Positions 14,890-24,307 of a DNA stretch of 64,000 bases are shown here, piece after piece (the stretch's first letter is position 1; the number at the start of each line of letters is the position of its first letter). The translations under genes were made by a program, and so were the position numbers. Source of the stretch: Paenibacillus albidus (GTDB lineage Bacteria > Bacillota > Bacilli > Paenibacillales > Paenibacillaceae). The stretch is from contig NZ_BMKR01000017.1 of assembly GCF_014644435.1 (NCBI RefSeq), positions 62,001-126,000 on the forward strand. Direction: 5' to 3'. Below the pieces are notes generated by a model. It worked only from the letters and a program-made list of their open reading frames with translations, was not told where the DNA came from and made no database searches.

Positions 14890-16824
14890 TCAGGTCAACC
14901 GTTTCAGAAAGCGGTGAAAAACCAGCCCCCGTGTCAGCAGGCGGAAGTCCGTGCTGAACATCAGGTTCGGCGCAGGTTCGCTGCCGATCCTTTCCAGACA
15001 GCCGGCAAGCTCCGCACTGTTCAGATACGATGAGGTCTGCGGGTCCTTGATCATTTCCCGCAGCTCATTCTGGAACGTTGCCCAATGCGGAATCATGCGG
15101 TAGACGCCATCCGCCCCCTGCACTCCGCGCCTTTTCCGGTTCATTCGCACCTCGTCCGGGAGCAGCCCCTTCATGGCTCTGCGAATGAGGGAACGGTCCA
15201 CGCCGTTCTGCACATATTGGCCTTCCGGCACAGACAAGCAGAAACGGATCACGCGCAGATCATTGGTAGGATCACGGTCCCATACCCGGTACTTCAGCGA
15301 CAGCTTGGTAGCCACCGTTCCGTTGACGTTCCAGATATTTGGCTGCTCAAAATGATTTCGGCGGATATCGTAGATGGTCTGCGCGGAAGGCGGCCGATCC
15401 AGCTGAAACGCCCGCAGCCTCTGCTGCACTTCTGTCCGCTGGGCAAAACCCGGATTGATCAGTTCGGGCAACGGCTCCGTTTTCCCCGCAGGAAGCAGAG
15501 CGGCAAGGGAAGGAAATGCCTTCCTGCCAACAATCTGCAGCACCTTGCGGCGGTCCGCCTCCATCGTCCGGTTATACTGCTTGTTCTCATGGTAAAAAGT
15601 TATCCAGCGAAAATCACGGATCAGCTTCGCCTGATAATCCAGCGCCGGTCCCCAGGAGACGCTCCAGTTGCCTCTTTGCCCGCTGAGCAGAACGCCGATA
15701 TCCTGCTGCTGTGCCTGCTCAAAGATGCCTTTGAGCCAATAAGAGTTCTCGATGAACTTATAAGGCATCTCCAGAATATCCAGCCATTCATCCAGCTCCG
15801 TATAAAAGCTGCGCTCCGGGAAATTCAGAAAGCTTGGCTCAATATTGCCCACATGCTTGATGGTCTCCCGGATATACGGACGTTCATCCGCAACGCGCCG
15901 GCCGATATTGAAATCGGTGAAGCCATCCACCGGATAGGAACTGAAGGTATGCAGCGGCTTCCCGCGGCGGCGGAGCTCCCCGGCCGCAAAGCTGACCACT
16001 GAGCCGGAATCCAGGCCCCCGCTTAAATTGGCTCCGGCGGCCAAATGGGTCCGCAGCCGGTCCCGTACGGCTTGGCCAAAGATTTCCCGGAAGGCCTCCT
16101 CATATTCCGCGTTAGATCCCAAGCGCAGAGCCCGCGGAGCTTGCAGGGTGCAATACCGGGAGAACGTAACCCTCTCTCCGCTGACGGAGATGGAATGAGC
16201 CGGCGGAAGCTGCTCAATCGCTTGATATACCGTGGAGAAAGCATCCGTAACATCCGTCCGTACCTGAATGGCCAGGAATTCGGAAGTCCATTGCTCGTTC
16301 AGCTTCCGGCCTGCTCCCGGCATACCCAGCAAGGGATGAATCACTGTGCAGAATGAGAACACTTCGCCGGAACGGTGAAAATATAGCGTACGGTTCCCGG
16401 AGAAATCCCGGGCTCCGAAAAGAATACGCCGCTGCTCATCCCAAATCATGAACGCAAAGTCCCCAACCAGATGGACCGGTGTCTGCTCTCCCCATTTGGC
16501 ATAGGCAAGAAGTATGAGCAGGCTATCCGGTATCGTAGTCCGATCCTCATAAGGCACCTGAAGTTGTCCGAACAATTCTTCCCGGTTATCGATAATGGCA
16601 TCTGCCGTAATCGCCAGCCTTCGCTTGGCATCATAGTAAGGAAGCGTCTCATTCAGGGACTCGGGAGTAATCCACTGGGCATGGCAGCCGAAGTAGACGC
16701 CGCTGTCCTCCCAACTTCTGCTCTCATCGGCCGGATAACGCTGCAACTCCTGCATAAGATGCCGGCCCAGTCCGGGATCAAGGGGCTGCTGCTGTAAATG
16801 ATAGATACCGGTGATCGCGCTCAT
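14890..16824 (-). CDS. Lasso cyclase, asparagine synthetase-like (C protein)
   Basis: A 644-residue asparagine synthetase B homologue. The N-terminal class II glutaminase-like domain covers about residues 1-200. It begins MSAITG instead of MCG, so the nucleophilic Cys2 needed to release ammonia from glutamine is absent. The ATP-binding domain has the PP-loop LSGGLDSGSV near residue 265. In lasso systems this enzyme adenylates the Asp or Glu side chain and closes the ring with the core's N-terminus, needing no ammonia. The ATG at 16824 follows GGAGG by seven nt; the nine-codon upstream extension has no ribosome site. It precedes the precursor by 37 bp, giving the order C-A-K-B1-B2-D. Confidence 0.9.
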   Translation of the reverse strand: MSAITGIYHLQQQPLDPGLGRHLMQELQRYPADESRSWEDSGVYFGCHAQWITPESLNETLPYYDAKRRLAITADAIIDNREELFGQLQVPYEDRTTIPDSLLILLAYAKWGEQTPVHLVGDFAFMIWDEQRRILFGARDFSGNRTLYFHRSGEVFSFCTVIHPLLGMPGAGRKLNEQWTSEFLAIQVRTDVTDAFSTVYQAIEQLPPAHSISVSGERVTFSRYCTLQAPRALRLGSNAEYEEAFREIFGQAVRDRLRTHLAAGANLSGGLDSGSVVSFAAGELRRRGKPLHTFSSYPVDGFTDFNIGRRVADERPYIRETIKHVGNIEPSFLNFPERSFYTELDEWLDILEMPYKFIENSYWLKGIFEQAQQQDIGVLLSGQRGNWSVSWGPALDYQAKLIRDFRWITFYHENKQYNRTMEADRRKVLQIVGRKAFPSLAALLPAGKTEPLPELINPGFAQRTEVQQRLRAFQLDRPPSAQTIYDIRRNHFEQPNIWNVNGTVATKLSLKYRVWDRDPTNDLRVIRFCLSVPEGQYVQNGVDRSLIRRAMKGLLPDEVRMNRKRRGVQGADGVYRMIPHWATFQNELREMIKDPQTSSYLNSAELAGCLERIGSEPAPNLMFSTDFRLLTRGLVFHRFLKRLT

Positions 16825-17122
16825 GTCAGGACCTCCACTTACTCTATACAAAACCGCCCTGACGGCTCTTCACCAGGGAAGATGCCCGCCGCGGTTTGTC
16901 TTGAGTTCTCAATAAAGAACAATATCTCTATATATAAGATAATGTTTTTCTGAAATTTACGAATTCTCCCAAAGAGTATATTTCAGTATCCTTTAGCGTA
17001 TTGACAGAAATTGTGAATTATGATATGAAAAATAGGTCTTTTCATAAGGTAATGGGGGTATAAGGGGTTAATTTCGCATACTGGGGAATTTTCTAGTTCA
17101 TGGAAGAGGGGCATTTGGGCCC
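16825..17122. other. Intergenic region upstream of the lasso operon
   Basis: No gene seen. It must hold the lasso operon promoter on the minus strand. AT-rich sequence with a TATATA box near 16930-16937 lies there, but no confident -35 pairs with it. On the plus strand TTGACA at 17001-17006 and TATGAA 17 nt later form a promoter-like pair that leads to no plus-strand gene. Confidence 0.4.
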
Positions 17123-17776
17123 CTAAAACGTCATAGCCTGCCCATAGCGGGCCAGATAGGCCTCTTTCTCCTTATAATCGGGCATGAGGCTTCCCAGCCT
17201 CCGCCAGAACGAACGGTCATGGTTCATGTGGAGCAGATGGCACAGCTCATGGATAATCACATAGTCGATAACTTCCACGGGAGCCATGGCGAGCCGGTAG
17301 TTAAAGGTCAGCTTTTTATCTGCGCTGCAGCTTCCCCATTTGGTGCTGGATTCGACGATTTCAATCGTCTTCGGTTTCACTCTCAGCTGTGCCTGATAGG
17401 CGGGCAGGCGGTCTTCTACGATTTTTTTACAGCTGACAAAATAAAACTTCTTAAGTGCATGCTTCAGCTCTTCCTCACTCCGCCCGGCAGTCGGGATCAG
17501 CTCCTGCAGCTCATGCTCCCGGCCCAGATACAGGAACTTCCCCTGATCCTCATAGGCTCTCACCCCGGATGTATCTCTAACCTCCGAGCGGCTGCGCAGC
17601 TTGTCCAGTATCCAGGGCCCCTGCCCTTCCACCGCTCTCAGAATCACCTCTTCACTTGTTCCCTTGGGGGCCTTCACCGTTATCCGTCCGATCACATCCA
17701 TATGAAGGGAAAGCTTCTTCCGTTTGCCGTATTGGATATCAAAATGAATCCGTTGTCCTTCCAGCTCAATCTGCAT
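17123..17776 (-). CDS. YgjP-family (DUF45, SprT-like) zinc metallopeptidase
   Basis: A 217-residue protein of the YgjP/DUF45 family, with the zinc motif HELCHLLHMNHDRSFW near residues 177-192 and the preceding KWGSCSADKKLTFNYRL block typical of the family. The function is a predicted metal-dependent peptidase with no signal peptide; its substrate is unknown. The ATG at 17776 (MQIELEG) is preferred because GAGGG lies just upstream; the frame is open further to 17851. It sits 29 bp behind the PIG-V-like gene and may be co-transcribed with it. Confidence 0.85.
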   Translation of the reverse strand: MQIELEGQRIHFDIQYGKRKKLSLHMDVIGRITVKAPKGTSEEVILRAVEGQGPWILDKLRSRSEVRDTSGVRAYEDQGKFLYLGREHELQELIPTAGRSEEELKHALKKFYFVSCKKIVEDRLPAYQAQLRVKPKTIEIVESSTKWGSCSADKKLTFNYRLAMAPVEVIDYVIIHELCHLLHMNHDRSFWRRLGSLMPDYKEKEAYLARYGQAMTF

Positions 17777-17804
17777 GGCCACCCTCATTTCTGTAATTTT
17801 TAAG

Positions 17805-19181
17805 TTAATACACCGGATACCCTGCCACAAATACGGCAAGATACACAACACTGCCTAGAATCGCCAGGGAGGTCAGCACCACATCTTTCCTTTTGTCCGG
17901 GGTCAGCAGCACGGCGGCAAAGGCCAGCGGAAAAGCCACGGCAAAATAGCGCGGCGCTGACAACAGCCACGTAGGACCGACGACATACGCAAAATATACA
18001 ATAAAATATAGGGTGTATGAGGGATGGAGCTTTTTGGCGCTTTGGAACATCAGGATGAGCACGGCAAAGATGCAGACCAGATTCGGCAGCCAAAGACCAA
18101 GCAAGGACCGGGTGTCTCCCTCCCTGAAGGTCCTTACCGCATATTCCGTCTGGTATCTTACGGTGTCAAAAAAGAGATACAGCCGCTGGAACCAATGCTC
18201 TCTTTGATAAATGCTGAACTGGAACGCATTGCCGCTCACGAGGTAATTCACATAGAGGTAGGCCAGCAGCCCCAGCGATATTGTGGCGAGACAAATGAAC
18301 GCCGCGGCGAATCTGCGCACGAACGCTTTTTTATCCAGAAGGCGGTAACTTGTGATCAAATCCCGGGCCATTTCAACGGCTACCGGCACAGCCAGCAGAA
18401 TCCCCGGTGAACGCGTGAACCCGGCCAGTGCCCCGCATAGACATCCCAGCAGCCAGTTCTTGCGGCGCACATAATAGAGGCACATCAGTGAGAGCAGCAG
18501 GAACAGCGACTCGGTCATCGGAATGAAGAAAAAGAACGCCGAAGGAAATACAAAGATATACTTCACCACCCGCAGCGCTTCTTCCCTGCGCAGATCCAGC
18601 CGCGCCAGTTCATAGGCGAATAAGGCGGCGGCTACCGCACACACATTGGAGACGATGAATCCGGCAACCAGATAGTCGCCGACGAATACCTGCACCATCT
18701 TCATCACCAGCGGAAAAAACGGCAGAAATACAAGGTGGAATCTGGCGTCCCCTTCCGTCACATAACCACGTTCTGCGATCCCCAAATAGGAGGCCGCATC
18801 GATCCCCTGAAGATGCCAGGTTTCTGTCAGGGTCTCGAACAGTCCGCCGGTGTAACCGTTATTGATAATCAGAAACGCATAAGCCAGCAGAAGGAGCAGT
18901 ATCCGGCTCGCCAGCACCCAGGCCACAATTCGGATCCAGGTCTGCTGCCGGCCGTTCTCCGGGCCGGTTGGAGCAACTTTCTGAGGATCTCCAGGGGACA
19001 CAAGGTACGAGGTGAAAGGCGGAATGGCCCTTAGGCCCAGACCTGTGAACAATACCCAACAGGCAACAGCGGCAACCGTTCCCGGAACCGTCCAGCTGTC
19101 GGCTGAAATCGCCCAGTACAGCGCCGCTGCAAGCATAACCCCCATATAAATAAACGATAATAACTTGTCGTGCTTGTTCAT
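17805..19181 (-). CDS. PIG-V-like membrane mannosyltransferase family protein
   Basis: A 458-residue polytopic membrane protein with about ten hydrophobic segments. The region HLVFLPFFPLVMKMV ... FPSAFFFFIPMTESLFLLLS ... LAGFTRSPGILLAVP is characteristic of bacterial relatives of eukaryotic GPI mannosyltransferase II (PIG-V). In that GT-C fold an acidic residue in the first extracytoplasmic loop (here QGIDAASYLGIAERGY) is catalytic. The bacterial role is unclear; mannosylation of a cell-surface polymer from a lipid-linked donor is the family-based guess. The ATG at 19181 follows GGAGG by about six nt. Confidence 0.78.
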   Translation of the reverse strand: MNKHDKLLSFIYMGVMLAAALYWAISADSWTVPGTVAAVACWVLFTGLGLRAIPPFTSYLVSPGDPQKVAPTGPENGRQQTWIRIVAWVLASRILLLLLAYAFLIINNGYTGGLFETLTETWHLQGIDAASYLGIAERGYVTEGDARFHLVFLPFFPLVMKMVQVFVGDYLVAGFIVSNVCAVAAALFAYELARLDLRREEALRVVKYIFVFPSAFFFFIPMTESLFLLLSLMCLYYVRRKNWLLGCLCGALAGFTRSPGILLAVPVAVEMARDLITSYRLLDKKAFVRRFAAAFICLATISLGLLAYLYVNYLVSGNAFQFSIYQREHWFQRLYLFFDTVRYQTEYAVRTFREGDTRSLLGLWLPNLVCIFAVLILMFQSAKKLHPSYTLYFIVYFAYVVGPTWLLSAPRYFAVAFPLAFAAVLLTPDKRKDVVLTSLAILGSVVYLAVFVAGYPVY

Positions 19182-19254
19182 TTGCGCCTCCGAATTGAGT
19201 GTAGACATCTAGTTTCAGATTACCATCAAAGGTGCTTGTTTGCATTAGAATCCC

Positions 19255-19296
19255 AAAAGAAAAAGCCGGGCGGGAACAAGTCCGTTCCCGCCCGGC
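19255..19296 (-). terminator. Terminator of the amino acid permease gene
   Basis: A 13-bp perfect GC-rich stem, GCCGGGCGGGAAC / GTTCCCGCCCGGC, is followed on the minus strand by TTTTTCTTTT. Confidence 0.9.
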
Positions 19297-19321
19297 ATAC
19301 CGGATACTCAGCGGCGGCGAC

Positions 19322-20701
19322 TTACTGCTCTTCTGTCTTTTTGGCCCGCTGCCTTGTTCCCATTCCAAAAATATAATATCCCGCAATGACAATCATAATG
19401 AAGGTGGCCCCAACGATTAATGAAGTCTGTGTATCCGGGTTGAAGCCCATCCCGACCAGCACCAGCGACAGGAAGATGATCGTAATATAGTTGCTGACCG
19501 GGAAGAACAGTGACTTGAAGGGATGTTCCTTCAGTTCTCCCTTCCATTTCCTCCTGAACTTGAACTGGCTGAAGGCCAAGGCAAACCATGGCACCATCCC
19601 CGGCAAAATACTGGCACTGTAAATATACAGGAACAGCTTGGAGTCTGGCATGAGGTAATTAAACAGCACACCAATCAGCAGCAGGGAGATTGTCGTAATA
19701 ATGCTGTTTCTGGGAACACCGCTCTTTGAGACTTTCCCAAAAAAACGGGGCGCTTGTCCATTCCTCGCCAGCGTATACAGCATCCGGCCGGCACTGTAAA
19801 TCCCGCTGTTGCAGCCGGACATGGCTGCCGTCAACACTACGAAGTTGATAATTCCCGCAGCGGCCACAATCCCCACCTTGGCAAAGGTCATCACAAAGGG
19901 ACTGCCGATCTCTCCCACTTCGTTCCACGGGTAAATCGTAACGATCACAAAGATTGCACCTACATAAAAGACCAGAATGCGCCAGATGATGTTTTTGATC
20001 GCTTTTCGCAGCGTAACCTTGGGATTCTCCGCCTCACCGGCTGTAATGCCGACCAGCTCAATCCCTTGGTAGGCGGCCGTAACGATACAGAGCGCAAACA
20101 GAAACCCTTTCAAGCCCCCTGCAAAAAAACCGCCATGGCTGTACAGATTCGAGAGCCCAATCGGCTCGCCTCCGTTCCCGAGACCAAAAAAGATCATGCC
20201 CGTTCCAACCACCAGCATTACCCCTATCGCGACCACCTTGATCATGGCGAACCAAAATTCGAATTCTCCATAGAACTTCACCGCCGCCAAATTGGCTGCC
20301 GCTATTATCCCTACACCCGCCAGTGCCGGCAGCCATTGCGGAATTTCGGGGAACCAATACCCCACATAAATCCCAATCGCCGTCACTTCCGCCATCCCTA
20401 CCGTCACCCACAAGAACCAATAGCTCCAAGCGGTCAGGAAACCGGCGAGCGGATGAATATATTTATGGGCAAAAGTCGCAAAGGAACCGGTCACCGGTTC
20501 CAAAATCAGCATTTCCCCCATAATCCGCATCACAAAAAACATAATGATCCCCGCCAGCAAATACGCCAGCAGCACCGAGGGCCCCGCCCACTTGATTGTG
20601 CTTGCCGAGCCCATAAATAAACCTACGCCAATTGTCCCCCCAAGTGCGATCAGCTCAATATGCCGTGTCTTCAGCCCCCTGGTTAATTGCTTCTCTTCCA
20701 C
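19322..20701 (-). CDS. APC-family amino acid permease
   Basis: A 459-residue transporter with twelve predicted membrane helices. The N-terminal TRHIELIALGGTIGVGLFMGS and the later GLKGFLFALCIVTAAYQGIELVGITAGEAENP are signatures of the amino acid transporter branch of the APC superfamily (AapA/CycA/RocE-like). It should import neutral or small amino acids such as alanine, glycine or serine by cation symport; the exact substrate is not readable. The GTG start follows GGGGAG. It is probably monocistronic, with a strong terminator downstream. Confidence 0.9.
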   Translation of the reverse strand: MEEKQLTRGLKTRHIELIALGGTIGVGLFMGSASTIKWAGPSVLLAYLLAGIIMFFVMRIMGEMLILEPVTGSFATFAHKYIHPLAGFLTAWSYWFLWVTVGMAEVTAIGIYVGYWFPEIPQWLPALAGVGIIAAANLAAVKFYGEFEFWFAMIKVVAIGVMLVVGTGMIFFGLGNGGEPIGLSNLYSHGGFFAGGLKGFLFALCIVTAAYQGIELVGITAGEAENPKVTLRKAIKNIIWRILVFYVGAIFVIVTIYPWNEVGEIGSPFVMTFAKVGIVAAAGIINFVVLTAAMSGCNSGIYSAGRMLYTLARNGQAPRFFGKVSKSGVPRNSIITTISLLLIGVLFNYLMPDSKLFLYIYSASILPGMVPWFALAFSQFKFRRKWKGELKEHPFKSLFFPVSNYITIIFLSLVLVGMGFNPDTQTSLIVGATFIMIVIAGYYIFGMGTRQRAKKTEEQ

Positions 20702-20910
20702 AAGAACGCTCCCCTTCGTGTATGTTCAGCTTCATCTGTAAGGATACGGAAGACCGTCCCCAGCTTTATTATGTACAGCTATCATAATAGGCAAGTACCC
20801 CTATATGCTGTGACATACATTAACGCAATGCAGAATTGCTCCACAAAATTGTAAGGGAATATCTTCGGAAACACAATATAAATGAAACGGAGGATAATTG
20901 GTTAATAGTG

Positions 20911-22230
20911 TCAGTACGACCCGGCGTTCAGCTTCAAAATGGTGCCGGTGGATTGCGGAATCACGTCGGCATAGCTGCCGAGACCAAAATAGAAGTCGCC
21001 GTTCAGCTCTTCAAACGAACGGGCGAAGGTATCCCGCTGGAAATGGAACACCTCACTCCAGCCCTGACCGGTGCTTGGAAAGCTGCCGGTGTTTTTGCTG
21101 TAGACATAATTCGTATATTGGCCCGTGGCCTCTTTAACATAACCCAGCACGTACACCTTCTCACCGCGCTCCAGAATATCGATAGGCAATACGGCAGTGT
21201 TCGGAAGCTGTTCCTTGCGCACATTCTGGAAATCCGCCCCCGCCGAGAACAGACCTTGCGGAATGGCTTGATGGTCATTATAAATGATCCCCGGAATATA
21301 GAGCAGCCGGTCGTTCACCGGCGTCGTACGCAGCAGCTTCAGCCAAGGCTGGCCGCTGACACCCGGAACGCTCGGTTCGTTCTTGTTCACCACCCAGCTA
21401 AGTCCGGGGAACAGCTGAGTGCTGGTAAAGGTCAGCTTGGAGGTCTGGATGGCACCGCTGCTATTCTGCCGGATGGAAGCCATATATCCTTTCTCATTGG
21501 CAATCCCCTGTGTCTTGCCGGCGGTGGCCGATGAAGCATAGAGCGCATCGCCCAGTTTGAACAGATTGTAGGTGCGCATAATCCCATACTTGGAGACGGA
21601 AGTAAATTTGCTCCAGCTGTTGCCGTGATCAGACGACACGTAGACCAACGGGCCTTCGATAGCCCCGAGTGCGGCGTACAGCTTGCCTTGATAATATTCC
21701 ATATCATAGACATGGATGCCGCCCGGAATGTTCATATATTGATCCCAATGATCCCCGTTCAGCCGATAGAAATTCCCATAGGCCCAGCCGGGCACCCTGG
21801 AGTCATTCCCCGGTATGTACAGCTCTCCATTCAGTACCTTGAAGTTGTCGATCTGCTCATCCATCACATACACATTGGTGGTTACTCTACCGGTTGCAGG
21901 GTTGGTATACGTAACATCCTGAACAGAGAACTTGTTCTGGGCAGGGTCCCAATAATAGATCGGGACGGGGCCTGCATTAGGCGAAGGCGCATAATTGCTG
22001 CTGTTACCGTGCCCCAGATATATTTTCCCGTCAAACAGCTGCATATCCCAGACGTTACGGGCATAAGACGCTTTTTTAAATGGACTGCCCAGGACTGTCA
22101 TATTGGAACTGACATCCGGCGCGGCAGCCAGCTGCTGCGCGGTCACCTGCTGCACCTGTACCTGAGACACAACACCGATCAACAGCAGACCCGCACACAA
22201 ACGGCTCACTTTCCTTATTAAAGCTTTCAT
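20911..22230 (-). CDS. Secreted beta-propeller-like protein of unknown function
   Basis: A 439-residue protein with a Sec signal peptide (about residues 1-32). The mature part has repeated short segments that read like beta-propeller blades: NVWDMQLFDGKIYLGHGNS, GGIHVYDMEYYQGKLYAALG, YVSSDHGNSWSKFTS, KLGDALYASSAT and VYVLGYVKE. The segment SSDHGNSWSKF resembles the Asp-box of sialidases and sortilins, but no catalytic set of a known glycosidase is evident. The start has an excellent AGGAGG. It stands alone between a permease and the divergent sugar-import operon. Confidence 0.6.
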   Translation of the reverse strand: MKALIRKVSRLCAGLLLIGVVSQVQVQQVTAQQLAAAPDVSSNMTVLGSPFKKASYARNVWDMQLFDGKIYLGHGNSSNYAPSPNAGPVPIYYWDPAQNKFSVQDVTYTNPATGRVTTNVYVMDEQIDNFKVLNGELYIPGNDSRVPGWAYGNFYRLNGDHWDQYMNIPGGIHVYDMEYYQGKLYAALGAIEGPLVYVSSDHGNSWSKFTSVSKYGIMRTYNLFKLGDALYASSATAGKTQGIANEKGYMASIRQNSSGAIQTSKLTFTSTQLFPGLSWVVNKNEPSVPGVSGQPWLKLLRTTPVNDRLLYIPGIIYNDHQAIPQGLFSAGADFQNVRKEQLPNTAVLPIDILERGEKVYVLGYVKEATGQYTNYVYSKNTGSFPSTGQGWSEVFHFQRDTFARSFEELNGDFYFGLGSYADVIPQSTGTILKLNAGSY

Positions 22231-22391
22231 AATATACCTCCTATAAATTGGAATAGGGTAAGGATATTACAAAGTATTGCTAAAAAGAAGTAGTATCGAC
22301 ATTTTTAGTGCTTCCGGCGTAAAGCAGCCGCTGAATATGCAGACAGACGCTTAGGCGGGAAGGCCCAGTGTCCAGGATCATTCCTGCCACT

Positions 22392-22456
22392 CCCAAAATC
22401 CGTACCCCTACGCCACAATTGCGTTCATTATAAGCGGCCCTCCCCTTTGCTAGAAT
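22392..22456 (+). promoter_or_regulatory. Locus operator/promoter 1 (permease operon)
   Basis: CCGT at 22400-22403, CACAA at 22414-22418 and GTTC at 22423-22426, followed 24 nt later by the -10-like TAGAAT at 22451-22456. A CCCAAAAT stretch precedes CCGT. The same ordered motif stands before the lyase gene and the binding-protein gene. Confidence 0.6.
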
Positions 22457-22489
22457 TACCTTATGAATTCATGGCAAAGGAGGAATATC

Positions 22490-23383
22490 TTGAAGAAGCT
22501 TAGAAGAACCGGCATCCATGACAACCATCCTGTCGGTTATTTGTTTATCGCCCCCAGCATTCTGGGCATTACCCTGTTTTATCTGGTGCCTGCGCTGATG
22601 TCGCTGGTCATGATGTTTACGGACTATTCCTTTATGAGTAAGGGGGACATTCAGTTTATCGGGCTGGACAATTTCAGGCGGCTGGCCGGAGATGCTTCTT
22701 TTCATAACTCGGTCCTGATGACGCTGATTTTTCTGTTGACTGTTCCGGTCTCGCTGATCGTGGCTTTTCCCATCGCCTACATTCTGAATCAGAGTGTGTA
22801 TTGGACCAAGCTGCTGCGCACCCTCTTCTTCCTGCCTTACATCATGAACGGGGTCGCCATTGCGTTTGTCTGGATGCTGCTCTTTCATCCGAGCATGGGG
22901 CCGATTAACGGAGCGCTCAAGATGATCGGCATCGAGAGCCCGCCAGGCTGGCTGTCCGGGACCGACACGGCAATCTATGCGGTCTGCATTATTCAAATCT
23001 GGATCATGGTCGGCTACAACATGATTATCTATCTGGCCAGTCTTCAGGAGGTGCCCAAAGAGCTGCTGGAAGCAGCCACCATCGATGGAGCCCGGCTGTG
23101 GCATTCAATCCGTTATATCACGGTACCGCTGGTGTCGCCGACTACCTTTCTGCTGCTGATTACCGGATTTATCTCGGCGATCAAAACCTTCGGGATCATC
23201 CAGGCGACCACCGCCGGCGGACCGGGAGAAGCAACAAACGTGCTGTCGCTGTACATTTACAAAACAGCCTTCCGCTATTACGAAATGGGTTACGCTTCGG
23301 CTATATCCTGGATGCTGTTCGCCATCGTCATGCTCGTCATGCTGCTCAACTGGGCAGGCCAGCGCCGCTGGGTTCATTACTAA
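22490..23383 (+). CDS. Sugar ABC transporter permease (MalF/LplB type)
   Basis: A permease of about 297 residues with six membrane helices and the EAA-type loop (ASLQEVPKELLEAATIDGA near residue 190) that docks the ATPase. The best start is TTG at 22490, behind AAAGGAGG. The ATG at 22463 lies only a few bases after the predicted -10 box and would be leaderless. It is the first gene of the permease-permease-oxidoreductase operon. No ATPase gene is nearby; Bacillales usually energise such importers with a shared MsmX-type ATPase. Confidence 0.9.
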   Translation: MKKLRRTGIHDNHPVGYLFIAPSILGITLFYLVPALMSLVMMFTDYSFMSKGDIQFIGLDNFRRLAGDASFHNSVLMTLIFLLTVPVSLIVAFPIAYILNQSVYWTKLLRTLFFLPYIMNGVAIAFVWMLLFHPSMGPINGALKMIGIESPPGWLSGTDTAIYAVCIIQIWIMVGYNMIIYLASLQEVPKELLEAATIDGARLWHSIRYITVPLVSPTTFLLLITGFISAIKTFGIIQATTAGGPGEATNVLSLYIYKTAFRYYEMGYASAISWMLFAIVMLVMLLNWAGQRRWVHY

Positions 23384-23405
23384 ACCAAAGCAAGGAGAAC
23401 CGCTA

Positions 23406-24281
23406 ATGGAAACCACTACACCCCCCGTATTGAGTCCGGGACGGCAGACGGCCAGGCGCGCTCCGCAAGTAGGGAAATGGCTGCTTACTTTTGTCATGAC
23501 GGCCCTCGGCCTGCTGCTGCTGCTGCCGTTTGTCTGGATGATCTCCACCTCATTCAAAACACCGCTTGAGGTGTTCGAATTCCCGATTCAGTGGATCCCG
23601 GAGCATCCAGTCTTTAAGCACCATGCGAATGTCTGGACCGGTACGGGCAGCTTCACTCTGTATTATGCAAATTCCCTGAAAATATCCATATTCTCTACCC
23701 TCGGCGCCGTCACGTTTGCCGCTTTTGCCGCCTATGGCTTCTCGCGTGTCAAATTCCGCGGGCGCGAGCCGCTGTTCCTTCTTTATTTATCGATGATGAT
23801 GATCCCGCCGCAAATTCTGTTCGTGCCCAAGTTCGTCCTGTTCAACTGGATGGGCATTTACAATTCGCATTGGGCGCTGATTTTACCGGGGATGTTCACG
23901 ATTTTCGGCGTCTTTCTGCTGCGCCAGTTTTTTATCACCGTGCCCCAGGAGATCAGTGAAGCCGCTTTTGTAGACGGAGCCGGACATTTCCGGATTTTCG
24001 CACGGATCATCTTGCCGCTGGCCAAAGCTCCGCTGGCCACTCTGACCATTCTGGATTTCTCCTGGCACTGGAACGATTATGAGAATGCCCTGATTTTTCT
24101 GGTAGATAAAGATCTGTATACTGTGCCGCTTGGGCTGCAAAATTTCGTATTGGAAAATTCAGTTGATTACAACGGGATGATGGCTGCGGCTACATCCGCT
24201 ATGATTCCGATGATCGTGGTCTTTCTGGCCGGTCAAAAATTCATAATTCAAGGCATCGCCAGCGGAGCAGTCAAGGGCTGA
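23406..24281 (+). CDS. Sugar ABC transporter permease (MalG type)
   Basis: A 291-residue carbohydrate permease with six membrane helices and the EAA motif region TVPQEISEAAFVDGAGHFRIFARIILPL near residues 180-207. It begins 22 bp after the first permease with AAGGAG and pairs with it to form the channel; the cognate binding protein is most likely the lipoprotein at 33084. Its stop codon overlaps an ATG of the next frame (TGATG). Confidence 0.92.
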   Translation: METTTPPVLSPGRQTARRAPQVGKWLLTFVMTALGLLLLLPFVWMISTSFKTPLEVFEFPIQWIPEHPVFKHHANVWTGTGSFTLYYANSLKISIFSTLGAVTFAAFAAYGFSRVKFRGREPLFLLYLSMMMIPPQILFVPKFVLFNWMGIYNSHWALILPGMFTIFGVFLLRQFFITVPQEISEAAFVDGAGHFRIFARIILPLAKAPLATLTILDFSWHWNDYENALIFLVDKDLYTVPLGLQNFVLENSVDYNGMMAAATSAMIPMIVVFLAGQKFIIQGIASGAVKG

Positions 24282-24307
24282 TGTCATCCAAGGGGGGGCA
24301 CTGCAAA

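Noticed and set aside
17001..17029. TTGACA-N17-TATGAA on the plus strand
   Set aside because: It is a good promoter match but leads to no plus-strand gene; noted in the intergenic entry only.
22463..22489. ATG start of the first sugar permease
   Set aside because: It lies within a few bases of the predicted -10 box; the TTG 27 nt later has AAAGGAGG.
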